This document shows, in pieces, positions 6,605 through 13,176 of a stretch of DNA of 16,597 nt. Every line of letters begins with the position of its first letter. The first letter of the stretch is position 1. The DNA lies in assembly GCA_900541195.1 (NCBI GenBank), contig UQIY01000048.1:1-16597 (forward strand), written 5' to 3'. Below the pieces are notes generated by a model, which searched no databases, was not told the origin of the DNA, and worked only from the letters and a program-made list of their open reading frames with translations. The translations under genes and the position numbers were made by a program. This DNA is from an uncultured Collinsella sp. (GTDB lineage: Bacteria; Actinomycetota; Coriobacteriia; Coriobacteriales; Coriobacteriaceae).

Positions 6605-7422
6605 AGATGAGCGATTTCCATATGGTGGTGTGCGTCAAGGCGGTACCGGGAAGCACCGAGGTCAAGATGGACCCCAAAACCAATACCATCGTGCGTGATG
6701 GCAAGCGGGCGGTCATTAATCCCTTCGATGCAAGTGCCCTCGAATGCGCTCTGGCGCTCAAGGACGACTTTATCGGCTTTGGCATGGATGTGCGCGTGAC
6801 GGTGGTGTCGATGGGTATCCCTGCAACCGAATCGCTGCTGCGCGACTGCATTGCCCGCGGCGCCGATGATGCGCTGCTGCTGACCGATCGCGCCTTTGCG
6901 GGCGCGGACACGTTGGCGACCACCTATGCCCTCAAATGCGGTATCGAGGCGCTCGACGAGGACTTCGATCTGCTCATCTGCGGCAAGATGGCGGTAGATG
7001 GCGATACCGCCCAGATTGGCCCCGAGCTGGCCGGCGCCTTCGAGGTTCCCTGCGTGACCGATGTGAGCTGCGTGCAGAGCGCAGGTTTTACGACGTGCGG
7101 TGCGCTTTCGCTCGTTCACGGTTGCGATGCCGGCGAGGAGACGGTCTATCTGGAGATGCCGTGCGCGATGACGACCGCCAAGGAGATCGGCCAGCTGCGC
7201 ATGCCGAGCATCGCCGGCATTCGCGCGGCCGAAGATGCGGATGTGCGGGTGGTCTGTGCTGCCGATGTACATGCTGACCCTTCGCGTTGCGGCCTTACCG
7301 GATCGCCGACGCAGGTCGTGCGCTCGTTTGTGCCCGACCGCGACCAAACGTGCGAGGCCATCGAGGGCACGCCGGTCGAGCAGGCGGCAAAGATTGCCAA
7401 GATTATCGAGGGGATGGCATAG
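6601..7422 (+). CDS. etfB: Electron transfer flavoprotein beta subunit, bifurcating type
   Basis: The 273-aa product starts at GTG 6601, overlapping the dehydrogenase stop (GTGA). ATG 6607, with AGGGGG about 9 nt before it, is an equally good start and would remove two residues. The N-terminal strand (MVVCVKAVPGSTEVKMD) and RDGKRAVINPFDASALECAL are standard for EtfB. AVDGDTAQIGPELA (131-144) is the nucleotide-binding signature seen in bifurcating ETFs, where EtfB holds a second FAD that interacts with NAD+. EtfB forms a heterodimer with EtfA, the next gene. With the upstream dehydrogenase and the ferredoxin domain of EtfA, the likely job is flavin-based electron confurcation in the cytoplasm: lactate plus reduced ferredoxin drive reduction of two NAD+. 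Confidence 0.93.
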   Translation: MKMSDFHMVVCVKAVPGSTEVKMDPKTNTIVRDGKRAVINPFDASALECALALKDDFIGFGMDVRVTVVSMGIPATESLLRDCIARGADDALLLTDRAFAGADTLATTYALKCGIEALDEDFDLLICGKMAVDGDTAQIGPELAGAFEVPCVTDVSCVQSAGFTTCGALSLVHGCDAGEETVYLEMPCAMTTAKEIGQLRMPSIAGIRAAEDADVRVVCAADVHADPSRCGLTGSPTQVVRSFVPDRDQTCEAIEGTPVEQAAKIAKIIEGMA

Positions 7423-8628
7423 ATGAGCGGACTGATAATCGATAGCGAGGCGTGCGTTGGCTGTGGCCGCTGCGTTCGCGCCTGTGCCTCGGGTGGCATT
7501 GTGATGGAGGGCGAGCGCCCCAACCGCTGCGCCCATGTGACCGACGGCTGTATCTTGTGCGGCGGGTGCGTCGACGCCTGCCCCGTCAATGCCATTTCGA
7601 TCGAGCGCGACGAGGCCGCCGGCGCGGTTGACCTCGATGCGTATCGAGACATATGGGTATTCGTTCAGACCGACGATCACGATGTCGTGGCTCCGGTGGC
7701 CTACGAGCTCATGGGTAAGGGGCGCGAGCTTGCCGATGCTCGCGGTTGCCGTCTGGTGGCATTGGCCGGCATGGGCCCCGAGGGCTCGCTTGAGGACCTG
7801 GAGCATCTGGTCTGCGCCGGTGCCGACGAGGTCGTGGTCTGCCGCGACGAGCGACTGCGCCAAAACGATGCGGAGATCTATGCTCGTCTCATCTGCGATT
7901 TGGTGGCCGAGCGCAGACCCGAGGCCATTCTGTACGGCGCGACCGCCTTTGGTCGTGAGCTGGCGCCCGGTGTGGCCGTACGCTTGCAGACGGGCCTTAC
8001 GGCCGACTGTACGGTGCTTTCGATGGATACGGAGGCGGGTCTACTGCAGCAGACCCGCCCGGCGTTTGGCGGCAACTTGATGGCCACCATTATCTGCCCC
8101 AATCATCGTCCCCAGATGGCAACGGTGCGTCCCGGCATCTTTGGGGTACCCGAGTTTGATTACAGCCGCTCTGGCACGATTACCCAGGTATCGCTTGCGG
8201 ATGATGCTAAGGCCCGCGTCGAGATCTCGATTCCCGCCGAGGAGTGGGGGCAGCAGACATCAATTGCCGATGCCGAGCGCCTGGTCGTGGTGGGCCGCGG
8301 CATTGGCTCCAAGAAGAATCTGCCCCTGATGCGAAAGCTCGCCGATGCCTTGGGTGCCGAGCTTGGTTGCACGCGTCCTGTTGTGGAGGCAGGTTGGCTG
8401 GAGTACCGCCACCAGGTTGGGCAGACCGGCGTGTCGGTTTCGCCCAAGCTCCTTGTGAGCATCGGCGTTTCGGGTGCTATCCAGCACCTAGCCGGCATCG
8501 GCGGCGCGGAGTGCGTCATTGCCGTCAACGAGGACCCAGATGCCCCCATCTTCGGCGCTGCGCAGTATAAAGTTGTCGGCGACGCCGTCGAAGTCGTCGA
8601 AGAGCTCCTGGCCCAGCTCGAGCGCTAG
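7423..8628 (+). CDS. etfA: Electron transfer flavoprotein alpha subunit with N-terminal ferredoxin domain
   Basis: The 401-aa product starts at ATG 7423, which directly abuts the etfB stop. Residues 11-21 (CVGCGRCVRAC) and 43-54 (CILCGGCVDACP) carry two CxxCxxCxxxC motifs, enough for two [4Fe-4S] clusters. Residues about 76-265 form the EtfA N-terminal domain, which ends in the conserved RPGIFGVPEF (236-245). Residues about 285-401 form the FAD-binding domain, with VVVGRGIGSKKN (288-299), QVGQTGVSVSPKLLVSIGVS (331-350), GAIQHLAGI (351-359) and AVNEDPDAPIF (367-377). The ferredoxin extension is the hallmark of LctC/CarE-type EtfA, which exchanges electrons with ferredoxin. The gene ends the operon, and its TAG overlaps the stop of the convergent HD gene. 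Confidence 0.94.
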   Translation: MSGLIIDSEACVGCGRCVRACASGGIVMEGERPNRCAHVTDGCILCGGCVDACPVNAISIERDEAAGAVDLDAYRDIWVFVQTDDHDVVAPVAYELMGKGRELADARGCRLVALAGMGPEGSLEDLEHLVCAGADEVVVCRDERLRQNDAEIYARLICDLVAERRPEAILYGATAFGRELAPGVAVRLQTGLTADCTVLSMDTEAGLLQQTRPAFGGNLMATIICPNHRPQMATVRPGIFGVPEFDYSRSGTITQVSLADDAKARVEISIPAEEWGQQTSIADAERLVVVGRGIGSKKNLPLMRKLADALGAELGCTRPVVEAGWLEYRHQVGQTGVSVSPKLLVSIGVSGAIQHLAGIGGAECVIAVNEDPDAPIFGAAQYKVVGDAVEVVEELLAQLER

Positions 8629-9437
8629 GCGCCGGCCAGCCAGGCTCGCATCTCTTTCTTTAGGCGTTCCCAGGTCGCTTGCGTGGCGGGGTCGGTAAAG
8701 GGCCGCACGATGCCAAAAGGTGCGTCGAGCAGGCGGTAGATATCGCCCTGCTTGCGCGCCAGCGCGCGGCTTGCCGGATAGACGAGCTCAAACATAAAGC
8801 AGATAAGCCCCACCAAGTAGTCCGCGGGCTCATCGCGCTCATCGCGCGTGACGCAGCGGTGCTCGTCAAAGGCAGCCAGCGTCGGTGCCGAGAAGTGGCT
8901 GGCAAGAAACACGTCCTCATCCACTTTGAGGATGGTGTCGACGGTGCTGTCGGCGATGGTGCGCATAATGTCGACCTTGTCGCCATCGCGCACAATATCG
9001 CAGAAGCGCCGCGTGCGCTCGTCGAGCTGCGCGGGTAGACGGAAATCGCTGTGATAGGCAATGCTTGCGCGAATCAACTCGTCTTCTACCGGATCGTCGA
9101 TAAAGTCGCGGATACTTGTTGTCGCGGGCGCGTCTGCAGGGTTTTCGCCAAAGAGAACCTCGACGCCCAACGCCGCATGGCTCATGCTCTCGGCATCCTT
9201 AAACGTGTCCCAGCGTCGCAGCTGCTCAAAGCGACCCATATCGTGCAGCAGGCCGCAAAGCCACGCTAGGTCAATGTCCTGAGGTGACCAGCCCTGTTCG
9301 CGTGCCACGGCATCGCATGCCTCGGCAACGTGGTACGTATGCTCGATTTTGAGCGCGATACGCGGATTGGCGGCATCGTAGGCATCGGTGTAGGTCTTGA
9401 AGGCCGCGGCAGCCCGCGTTCGATCGATAGCTGTCAT
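8625..9437 (-). CDS. HD-domain phosphohydrolase
   Basis: The 270-aa product starts at ATG 9437 behind AGGAAG. The HD-domain metal ligands are visible: H33 and H36 in IEHTYHV, the H65-D66 pair in LCGLLHDMGRFEQLR, H87, H129 in IAYHSDF, and D151/D153 in VRDGDKVDIMR. HD proteins are cytoplasmic metal-dependent phosphohydrolases acting on nucleotides or related phosphoesters. The specific substrate is not readable here, and no RelA, GGDEF or response-regulator domain is attached. The C-terminal third (FMFELVYPASRALARKQGDI) is helical. The gene is convergent with etfA and divergent from azlC, so it is a single-gene unit. It shares the CTAG at 8625-8628 with etfA, leaving no room for a separate terminator between them. 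Confidence 0.85.
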   Translation of the reverse strand: MTAIDRTRAAAAFKTYTDAYDAANPRIALKIEHTYHVAEACDAVAREQGWSPQDIDLAWLCGLLHDMGRFEQLRRWDTFKDAESMSHAALGVEVLFGENPADAPATTSIRDFIDDPVEDELIRASIAYHSDFRLPAQLDERTRRFCDIVRDGDKVDIMRTIADSTVDTILKVDEDVFLASHFSAPTLAAFDEHRCVTRDERDEPADYLVGLICFMFELVYPASRALARKQGDIYRLLDAPFGIVRPFTDPATQATWERLKKEMRAWLAGA

Positions 9438-9455
9438 AATGACTTCCTAAAAAGT

Positions 9456-9475
9456 TGTGTCTTTCTGTGTCTTTC
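9456..9475. repeat. Exact 10-bp tandem repeat between HD gene and azlC
   Basis: TGTGTCTTTC occurs twice in a row without a mismatch, 19 nt upstream of the HD gene start and 100 nt before the azlC start. The period is close to one helical turn, so it could be a double protein-binding site. It could equally be a chance slippage duplication. No clear promoter is visible in the 137-nt divergent gap. Confidence 0.45.
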
Positions 9476-9574
9476 GATCCGGTGGCAATTGTAGGTGAAC
9501 TCGGTTGCCATCGGGCGATGGTTCTGCCGCGTCGTTGCATGCGGCTCGGAAATCTTGTCGGGACGAGGAACGCT

Positions 9575-10267
9575 ATGGTGCTCAAAATCGTTAAAACCGT
9601 CTGGCCGGTGATGCTTACCTATGTTGCGATAGCCGCGCCGTGCGGAATGATTATGGCGCAGACGGGAATGGAACCCTGGATGGTTTTTGCCCTGAGCAGC
9701 ACGTTCGTGACGGGCAGCGGGCAGTTTATGATCTGTAATCTGTGGCTAGCAGGCGTGCCTGCGGCGTCGATCGTCGCGAGCGTCGCCGCAATCTCCTCGC
9801 GCCTTGCGCTTTACTCGGCATCGATCGCACCGCATTTGAGGGGTGCTTCGAAGCGTCAGACGCTGGCTGTTGCCGCGACACTTACCGAGGAGGCATACGG
9901 CATTTCGCTTGCCAAGTTGGTTAAAGGGGAGGATTGGGGTCCGCTCGAGTCCTTTGTGCTCAACGTGATCCTCATCGCAACATGGGGCGTTTCGTGTACG
10001 ACGGGCGCCATCGTCGGCGCCGTTGTTGATGTTCCCACCGCTATTGCGGGTTTTGTCTGCACATCGCTCTTTATCTGCCTACTCTTTTCGCAGCGACTGT
10101 CGCGCGGCAATGTCGTAGCTGCCGGTTTGGCTGCGGTGTCCGTCGCCATATGCAAGTTCTTGGGGTGGACGAATATCGCCGTGCCGGCAAGTGTGCTCGT
10201 CGGCGTTGTCACGGCACTCGCGTGCGATGTCCTCGCCGAGGGAAGGGGCGCTCGCGATGCCCGTTAA
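9575..10267 (+). CDS. azlC: AzlC family branched-chain amino-acid exporter, large subunit
   Basis: The 230-aa product starts at ATG 9575 (MVLKIVKTVWPVMLTYVAIA) with GAGGAA just before it. The frame extends upstream to 9455, but that part does not resemble the family. Multiple hydrophobic helices are present, with the family-typical STFVTGSGQFMICNLWLAG, SSRLALYSASIAPHLRG and LTEEAYGIS segments near the N-terminal half. AzlC works in the cytoplasmic membrane with the small AzlD subunit. Characterised relatives (AzlCD, BrnFE) export branched-chain amino acids or methionine. azlD follows with an 11-nt overlap, which supports a complete two-subunit transporter. An Lrp/AsnC-type regulator often sits beside such pairs, but none is seen in this window. 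Confidence 0.9.
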   Translation: MVLKIVKTVWPVMLTYVAIAAPCGMIMAQTGMEPWMVFALSSTFVTGSGQFMICNLWLAGVPAASIVASVAAISSRLALYSASIAPHLRGASKRQTLAVAATLTEEAYGISLAKLVKGEDWGPLESFVLNVILIATWGVSCTTGAIVGAVVDVPTAIAGFVCTSLFICLLFSQRLSRGNVVAAGLAAVSVAICKFLGWTNIAVPASVLVGVVTALACDVLAEGRGARDAR

Positions 10268-10580
10268 TGAGTTTTTGGTCCTATGGCTGTCGTCATGGGC
10301 GGCCATCGCGTTTTTCCGCATTGCCCCGGCGTTTGCCTTGCGCGGGAGAACGCTGTCGCCCCGCGTTACCGAGGCCTTGGGTTATATTCCGCCTGCCGCC
10401 TTTGCGGCGCTGGTCGCCAACGATTTGATAAGCCCTGGCGCTTTCGACGCCGGCTTGTGGCAGGGCTTGATTCCCTGGATTGCGGCCGCCGGCGTCGTGG
10501 CGGTGGCAATCAAGACAAAGTCGATGTTGTGGTGCTGCGTCTCGGGCATCGTGTTCTATATCGTTTTGAGCTTCATATAA
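10257..10580 (+). CDS. azlD: AzlD family exporter, small subunit
   Basis: The 107-aa product starts at ATG 10257 (MPVNEFLVLWLSSWAAIAFF), inside the end of azlC, with AAGGGG about 9 nt upstream. It has about four hydrophobic segments and the family-typical pattern of a first helix followed by RIAPAFALRGRTLSPRVTEA, LGYIPPAAFAALVA and a closing hydrophobic helix. The length matches AzlD proteins (about 105 aa). It is the obligate partner of AzlC in branched-chain amino-acid export, and the overlapping start suggests coupled translation and a fixed subunit ratio. Confidence 0.88.
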   Translation: MPVNEFLVLWLSSWAAIAFFRIAPAFALRGRTLSPRVTEALGYIPPAAFAALVANDLISPGAFDAGLWQGLIPWIAAAGVVAVAIKTKSMLWCCVSGIVFYIVLSFI

Positions 10581-10658
10581 GAGCGGAGCACGTTTAGCGT
10601 CCCGGCACAACGAATCGAATTTCTCACCGAGCCGGTCTGCTTCTTCTGGTACCATGGT

Positions 10659-10682
10659 CAAACTTTACTGTAGCAAAGTGTG
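10659..10682. promoter_or_regulatory. Operator-like palindrome upstream of the KDG permease
   Basis: CAAACTTTACT, two spacer bases (GT), then AGCAAAGTGTG form a 24-bp imperfect palindrome (9 of 11 arm positions pair) 40 nt before the permease start. The size and tight symmetry suit a dimeric repressor such as a GntR- or IclR-family regulator. KDG genes in other bacteria are controlled by the IclR-type KdgR. No regulator gene is present here. Confidence 0.5.
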
Positions 10683-10722
10683 ACGTGGGCTTTTGTTCTT
10701 CGTCAGCGGAAGTGGGGGTTTC

Positions 10723-11745
10723 ATGGCACAGGAAGCGACCGCCAACGAGCAAAAGAAATTCAAAGTCCCGCGTATCCCGGGTGACATCATGATCTACCCG
10801 ATGATCGTTGGCCTTTTGCTCAATACCTTCTGCCCGCAGGTCTTTGAGATCGGCGGCTTCTTTACCGCCGCCTGCCGCGGTGGTTCCAACACCATCGTTG
10901 CCGCGATCCTGCTGTTTGTGGGTGCTGGCATCAGCTTTAAGTCCACGCCGGGCGCCATCAAGACCGGCATCGTTGTGCTGATTCCTAAGCTTGTGGTGGC
11001 AGCCGCGCTGGGTCTTGGTGTTGCGTATTTCTTTAACGACAACCTTTTGGGCCTGAGCTCGGTCTCCATCATCGGCGGCATTACGTTTTGCAACATGGCG
11101 CTCTACACGGGCATCATGGGCGAGTTCGGCGATGAGTCCGAGCAGGGCGCCGTGGGTATCCTGTTCTTTACGGCCGGCCCCGCCGTCACCATGATCATCC
11201 TGGGCGTTTCGGGTCTTGCAAACATCCCGCTGGGTACCATCGTCGGCTCCATCCTGCCGCTTGTCATCGGTATGGTTCTGGGCAACCTCTTCCCGTTCAT
11301 CAAGAACCTGCTGGTTCCCGGCACCAACCCTGCGATTGCCGTTATCGGATTTCAGCTCGGTGCGTCAATGAGTCTTTCGAGCTTTATCACCGGCGGTATT
11401 TCCGGCATCTTGTTGGGCCTTATCACGCTGTTTGTCGTCGGTCCTATCACCTTTGCGTTCGAGCGCCTGTGCGGCGGCAATGGCAAGGCCGCTGTGGCTT
11501 GCTCCACCATCGCCGGCACGGCTATGACCACACCGGTTGCCCTCGCCGAGGTCGCACCGCGCTATGCCGAGCTTGCGCCCACCGCGTATGCGCAGATCGC
11601 CACCGCCGTCATCATCACGGCAATCATGGCCCCGATTCTGACCGGCTGGGTCGACAAGAAGTTTTGCCAGGGCAAGGAGGATCTGTCGCCTGCCGGTGTC
11701 GAGGCCATCGAGGAGGCCATCGCGACCGACATCGATGGCGAATAG
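10723..11745 (+). CDS. kdgT: 2-keto-3-deoxygluconate permease
   Basis: The 340-aa product starts at ATG 10723 (MAQEATANEQKKF) behind GTGGGGG. The upstream in-frame TTG at 10693 lacks a ribosome site. About ten hydrophobic helices are visible. Family-typical patches include IPGDIMIYPMIVGLLLNTFC, FFTAACRGGSNTIVAAILLF, SIIGGITFCNMALYTGIMGE, and STIAGTAMTTPVALAEVAP near the C-terminus. The tail is acidic (EAIEEAIATDIDGE). KdgT (PF03812) imports 2-keto-3-deoxygluconate, a product of pectin and glycan uronic-acid breakdown, by cation symport through the cytoplasmic membrane. No kduD, kduI, kdgK or kdgA gene lies nearby in this window, so the catabolic genes must be elsewhere. Expression may be controlled through the palindrome at 10659-10682. 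Confidence 0.9.
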   Translation: MAQEATANEQKKFKVPRIPGDIMIYPMIVGLLLNTFCPQVFEIGGFFTAACRGGSNTIVAAILLFVGAGISFKSTPGAIKTGIVVLIPKLVVAAALGLGVAYFFNDNLLGLSSVSIIGGITFCNMALYTGIMGEFGDESEQGAVGILFFTAGPAVTMIILGVSGLANIPLGTIVGSILPLVIGMVLGNLFPFIKNLLVPGTNPAIAVIGFQLGASMSLSSFITGGISGILLGLITLFVVGPITFAFERLCGGNGKAAVACSTIAGTAMTTPVALAEVAPRYAELAPTAYAQIATAVIITAIMAPILTGWVDKKFCQGKEDLSPAGVEAIEEAIATDIDGE

Positions 11746-11790
11746 CAATCGCTACCAATCAATGATGCCGGAGTGCAATTCGCGCCGTTT

Positions 11791-11834
11791 GAGCGCCCGA
11801 ACGATGACTGTTTTGCAGTGACGTTCGGGCGCTC
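11791..11834 (+). terminator. Strong hairpin after the KDG permease gene (no U-tract)
   Basis: GAGCGCCCGAACG (11791-11803) and CGTTCGGGCGCTC (11822-11834) form a perfect 13-bp stem. ACTG and CAGT can extend it inside the loop. It starts 45 nt after the permease stop. No T-run follows in either direction, so it is an atypical terminator. It may block RNA 3' decay or act in DNA form, because its right arm lies within the spacer of the GGDEF promoter. Confidence 0.5.
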
Positions 11835-11843
11835 TGCTATGAT
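11813..11843 (+). promoter_or_regulatory. Candidate extended -10 promoter of the GGDEF gene
   Basis: TGCTATGAT (11835-11843) is an extended -10, identical to the nine bases upstream of the TerB_N gene. A possible -35 TTGCAG (11813-11818) lies 19 nt upstream of the TATGAT. Transcription would start near 11850, giving a leader of about 80 nt before the GTG at 11933. Confidence 0.4.
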
Positions 11844-11844
11844 T

Positions 11845-11868
11845 CCCCTTACCCCTGCGGGTAGGGGG
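11845..11868. promoter_or_regulatory. GC-rich inverted repeat at the GGDEF gene start site
   Basis: CCCCTTACCC (11845-11854) and GGGTAGGGGG (11859-11868) pair over 10 bp, including one T/G pair, around the tetraloop CTGC. It lies immediately after the candidate -10 and overlaps the expected transcription start. It would be a natural operator position for a repressor, or a very stable hairpin in read-through RNA from the permease side. It is not followed by a T-run. Confidence 0.5.
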
Positions 11869-11932
11869 TGTTTGTTGCCCAGACCAGAATCGGGCGATTC
11901 TGACCACTTGAATATTGAAGGGATGGCGTCTA

Positions 11933-13075
11933 GTGGTTAAGGCGCTCAAGATTGAGATATTCCTGCTATGCATGATTGTTCTTATCGGGCTTGCCGCACG
12001 AAGCCGCCGCTCCTTGTTCTCGAGCACCCAGCAGCTTCTGTTTAGCATGCTGGGCTACACGTCTGCAGCCTACATTTTCTTCGATATGATCTGGACGCTC
12101 TCGGACGGCGTGAGCACTCCTGTAGGCATCACGGCCAACTGGATTTCCAACGCGGTCTCGTTTTCGCTGTTCGCCATCGCGTGCCTCATTTGGTTTTTCT
12201 ATTCCGAGACAGTGCAGGGCTCACGCCTTTTGACCGCGCGCTATAGGGTGGCGCTCGTGACGTTGCCAACCGTATTGGTGGTCGTGCTGGCATTTACCAG
12301 CTACTGGACGCACACTATGTTCTATATCGATGCACAGGGCGTATATCGTCGCGGAGCGCTTTATATGATTCAGCCTATCGTTAGCTACTGCTACATCATA
12401 TATACGTCTTTGCATGCCTTTATTCAGACTCGAAAAGTCGAAAGACTGCAAAAGAAGGCCATTTATCGCACCCTCGCCTTTTTTGCGGTTCCCGCTCTGG
12501 TGGGCGGTACCTTCCAGGTTTTGTTTTCGGTACCGGGCCTTTGTGTCGGTATAACGCTGAGCATCCTGCTGCTCTACATCATCTACCAGGAGCAGCTGAT
12601 CTCGACCGAACCGTTGACTGGCCTCAACAATCGCAACCGTTTTGAGACCTATATGCTGTCGCTCTTTTCAAATGTGGATCAGGCCGAAGATGTGTATCTG
12701 CTTATGATGGACGCTGACGGCTTTAAGCAGATTAACGACCGGTATGGACATGTGGAGGGCGATCATGCCCTCCAGGTCATATCTGCTACGCTCAAAGAGG
12801 TTTGCTCGGCGTCTGGTGGCTTTATCGCACGTTATGGCGGCGATGAGTTTGTGGTGCTTCAAAAGGCGACGGCGGAGCAGGACATCATGCGTCTGTGCGC
12901 GGCAATCAGCGACGAGCTCGCGCGCGCCGAGGTCCCGTATCTGTTGCGGATGTCCATCGGCTACGCACAGGTTGGTGATGGCGTCGATACCTGGCAAGAC
13001 TTGCTTCGCGCTGCCGACGCGGAGCTCTACCGCGTAAAGCGCGAGAAGAAGAAAGCCGGCGTCCAGATACGCTAG
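11933..13075 (+). CDS. Membrane-bound GGDEF protein (putative diguanylate cyclase)
   Basis: The 380-aa product starts at GTG 11933, nine bases after AAGGGA. The in-frame TTG at 11915 has no ribosome site. Residues about 1-215 contain seven predicted membrane helices, from ALKIEIFLLCMIVLIGLAAR to GLCVGITLSILLLYIIY, forming a sensory membrane module. A short linker (QEQLISTEPLTGLNNRNRFE) leads into the GGDEF domain, where DADGFKQINDRYGHVEGD and ARYGGDEFVV are intact. GTP binding and cyclic di-GMP synthesis are therefore expected. The RxxD inhibitory site normally five residues before GGDEF is absent (those positions are ASGG), so simple product inhibition is unlikely. No EAL or PilZ gene is in the window. 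The signal sensed by the membrane part is unknown. The gene has its own promoter region and stands alone. Confidence 0.88.
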   Translation: MVKALKIEIFLLCMIVLIGLAARSRRSLFSSTQQLLFSMLGYTSAAYIFFDMIWTLSDGVSTPVGITANWISNAVSFSLFAIACLIWFFYSETVQGSRLLTARYRVALVTLPTVLVVVLAFTSYWTHTMFYIDAQGVYRRGALYMIQPIVSYCYIIYTSLHAFIQTRKVERLQKKAIYRTLAFFAVPALVGGTFQVLFSVPGLCVGITLSILLLYIIYQEQLISTEPLTGLNNRNRFETYMLSLFSNVDQAEDVYLLMMDADGFKQINDRYGHVEGDHALQVISATLKEVCSASGGFIARYGGDEFVVLQKATAEQDIMRLCAAISDELARAEVPYLLRMSIGYAQVGDGVDTWQDLLRAADAELYRVKREKKKAGVQIR

Positions 13076-13104
13076 AAAAAAAAGCGAACGCTGGCGTGCG
13101 TTGC
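13076..13104 (-). terminator. Intrinsic terminator of the EamA transporter gene
   Basis: On the minus strand, GC-AACGC and GCGTT-C-GC form a stem of seven pairs with one bulged C around ACGCCA, followed by eight T's (13083-13076). It lies about 72 nt after the EamA stop. Its T-run touches the stop codon of the convergent GGDEF gene. No separate plus-strand terminator is visible there. Confidence 0.6.
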
Positions 13105-13176
13105 GGCCCTCAGCTCACCGATGTACTCCATTAAGCTAAAGCATGTGAATCCCCTCGACTAAATAAGGGCGGTTCG

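Noticed and set aside
6358..7863. 501-aa minus-strand open frame opposite the dehydrogenase and etfB
   Set aside because: It spans three well-supported plus-strand genes, is rich in H, R, A and G, and matches no family pattern. It is a GC-skew shadow.
9455..9574. 40-residue N-terminal extension of AzlC
   Set aside because: It does not resemble the AzlC family and crosses the tandem repeat. The ATG at 9575 has its own GAGGAA site and matches the family start.
11746..11790. Small gene after the KDG permease
   Set aside because: The stretch is too short, has no ribosome site and leads straight into the 13-bp hairpin.
13105..13176. Possible tRNA fragment or attachment site between the GGDEF and EamA genes
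   Set aside because: A stretch resembling a T-arm (GTGAATCCCCTCGACT) was noticed, but no acceptor or anticodon stem could be folded and no integrase or direct repeat is near.
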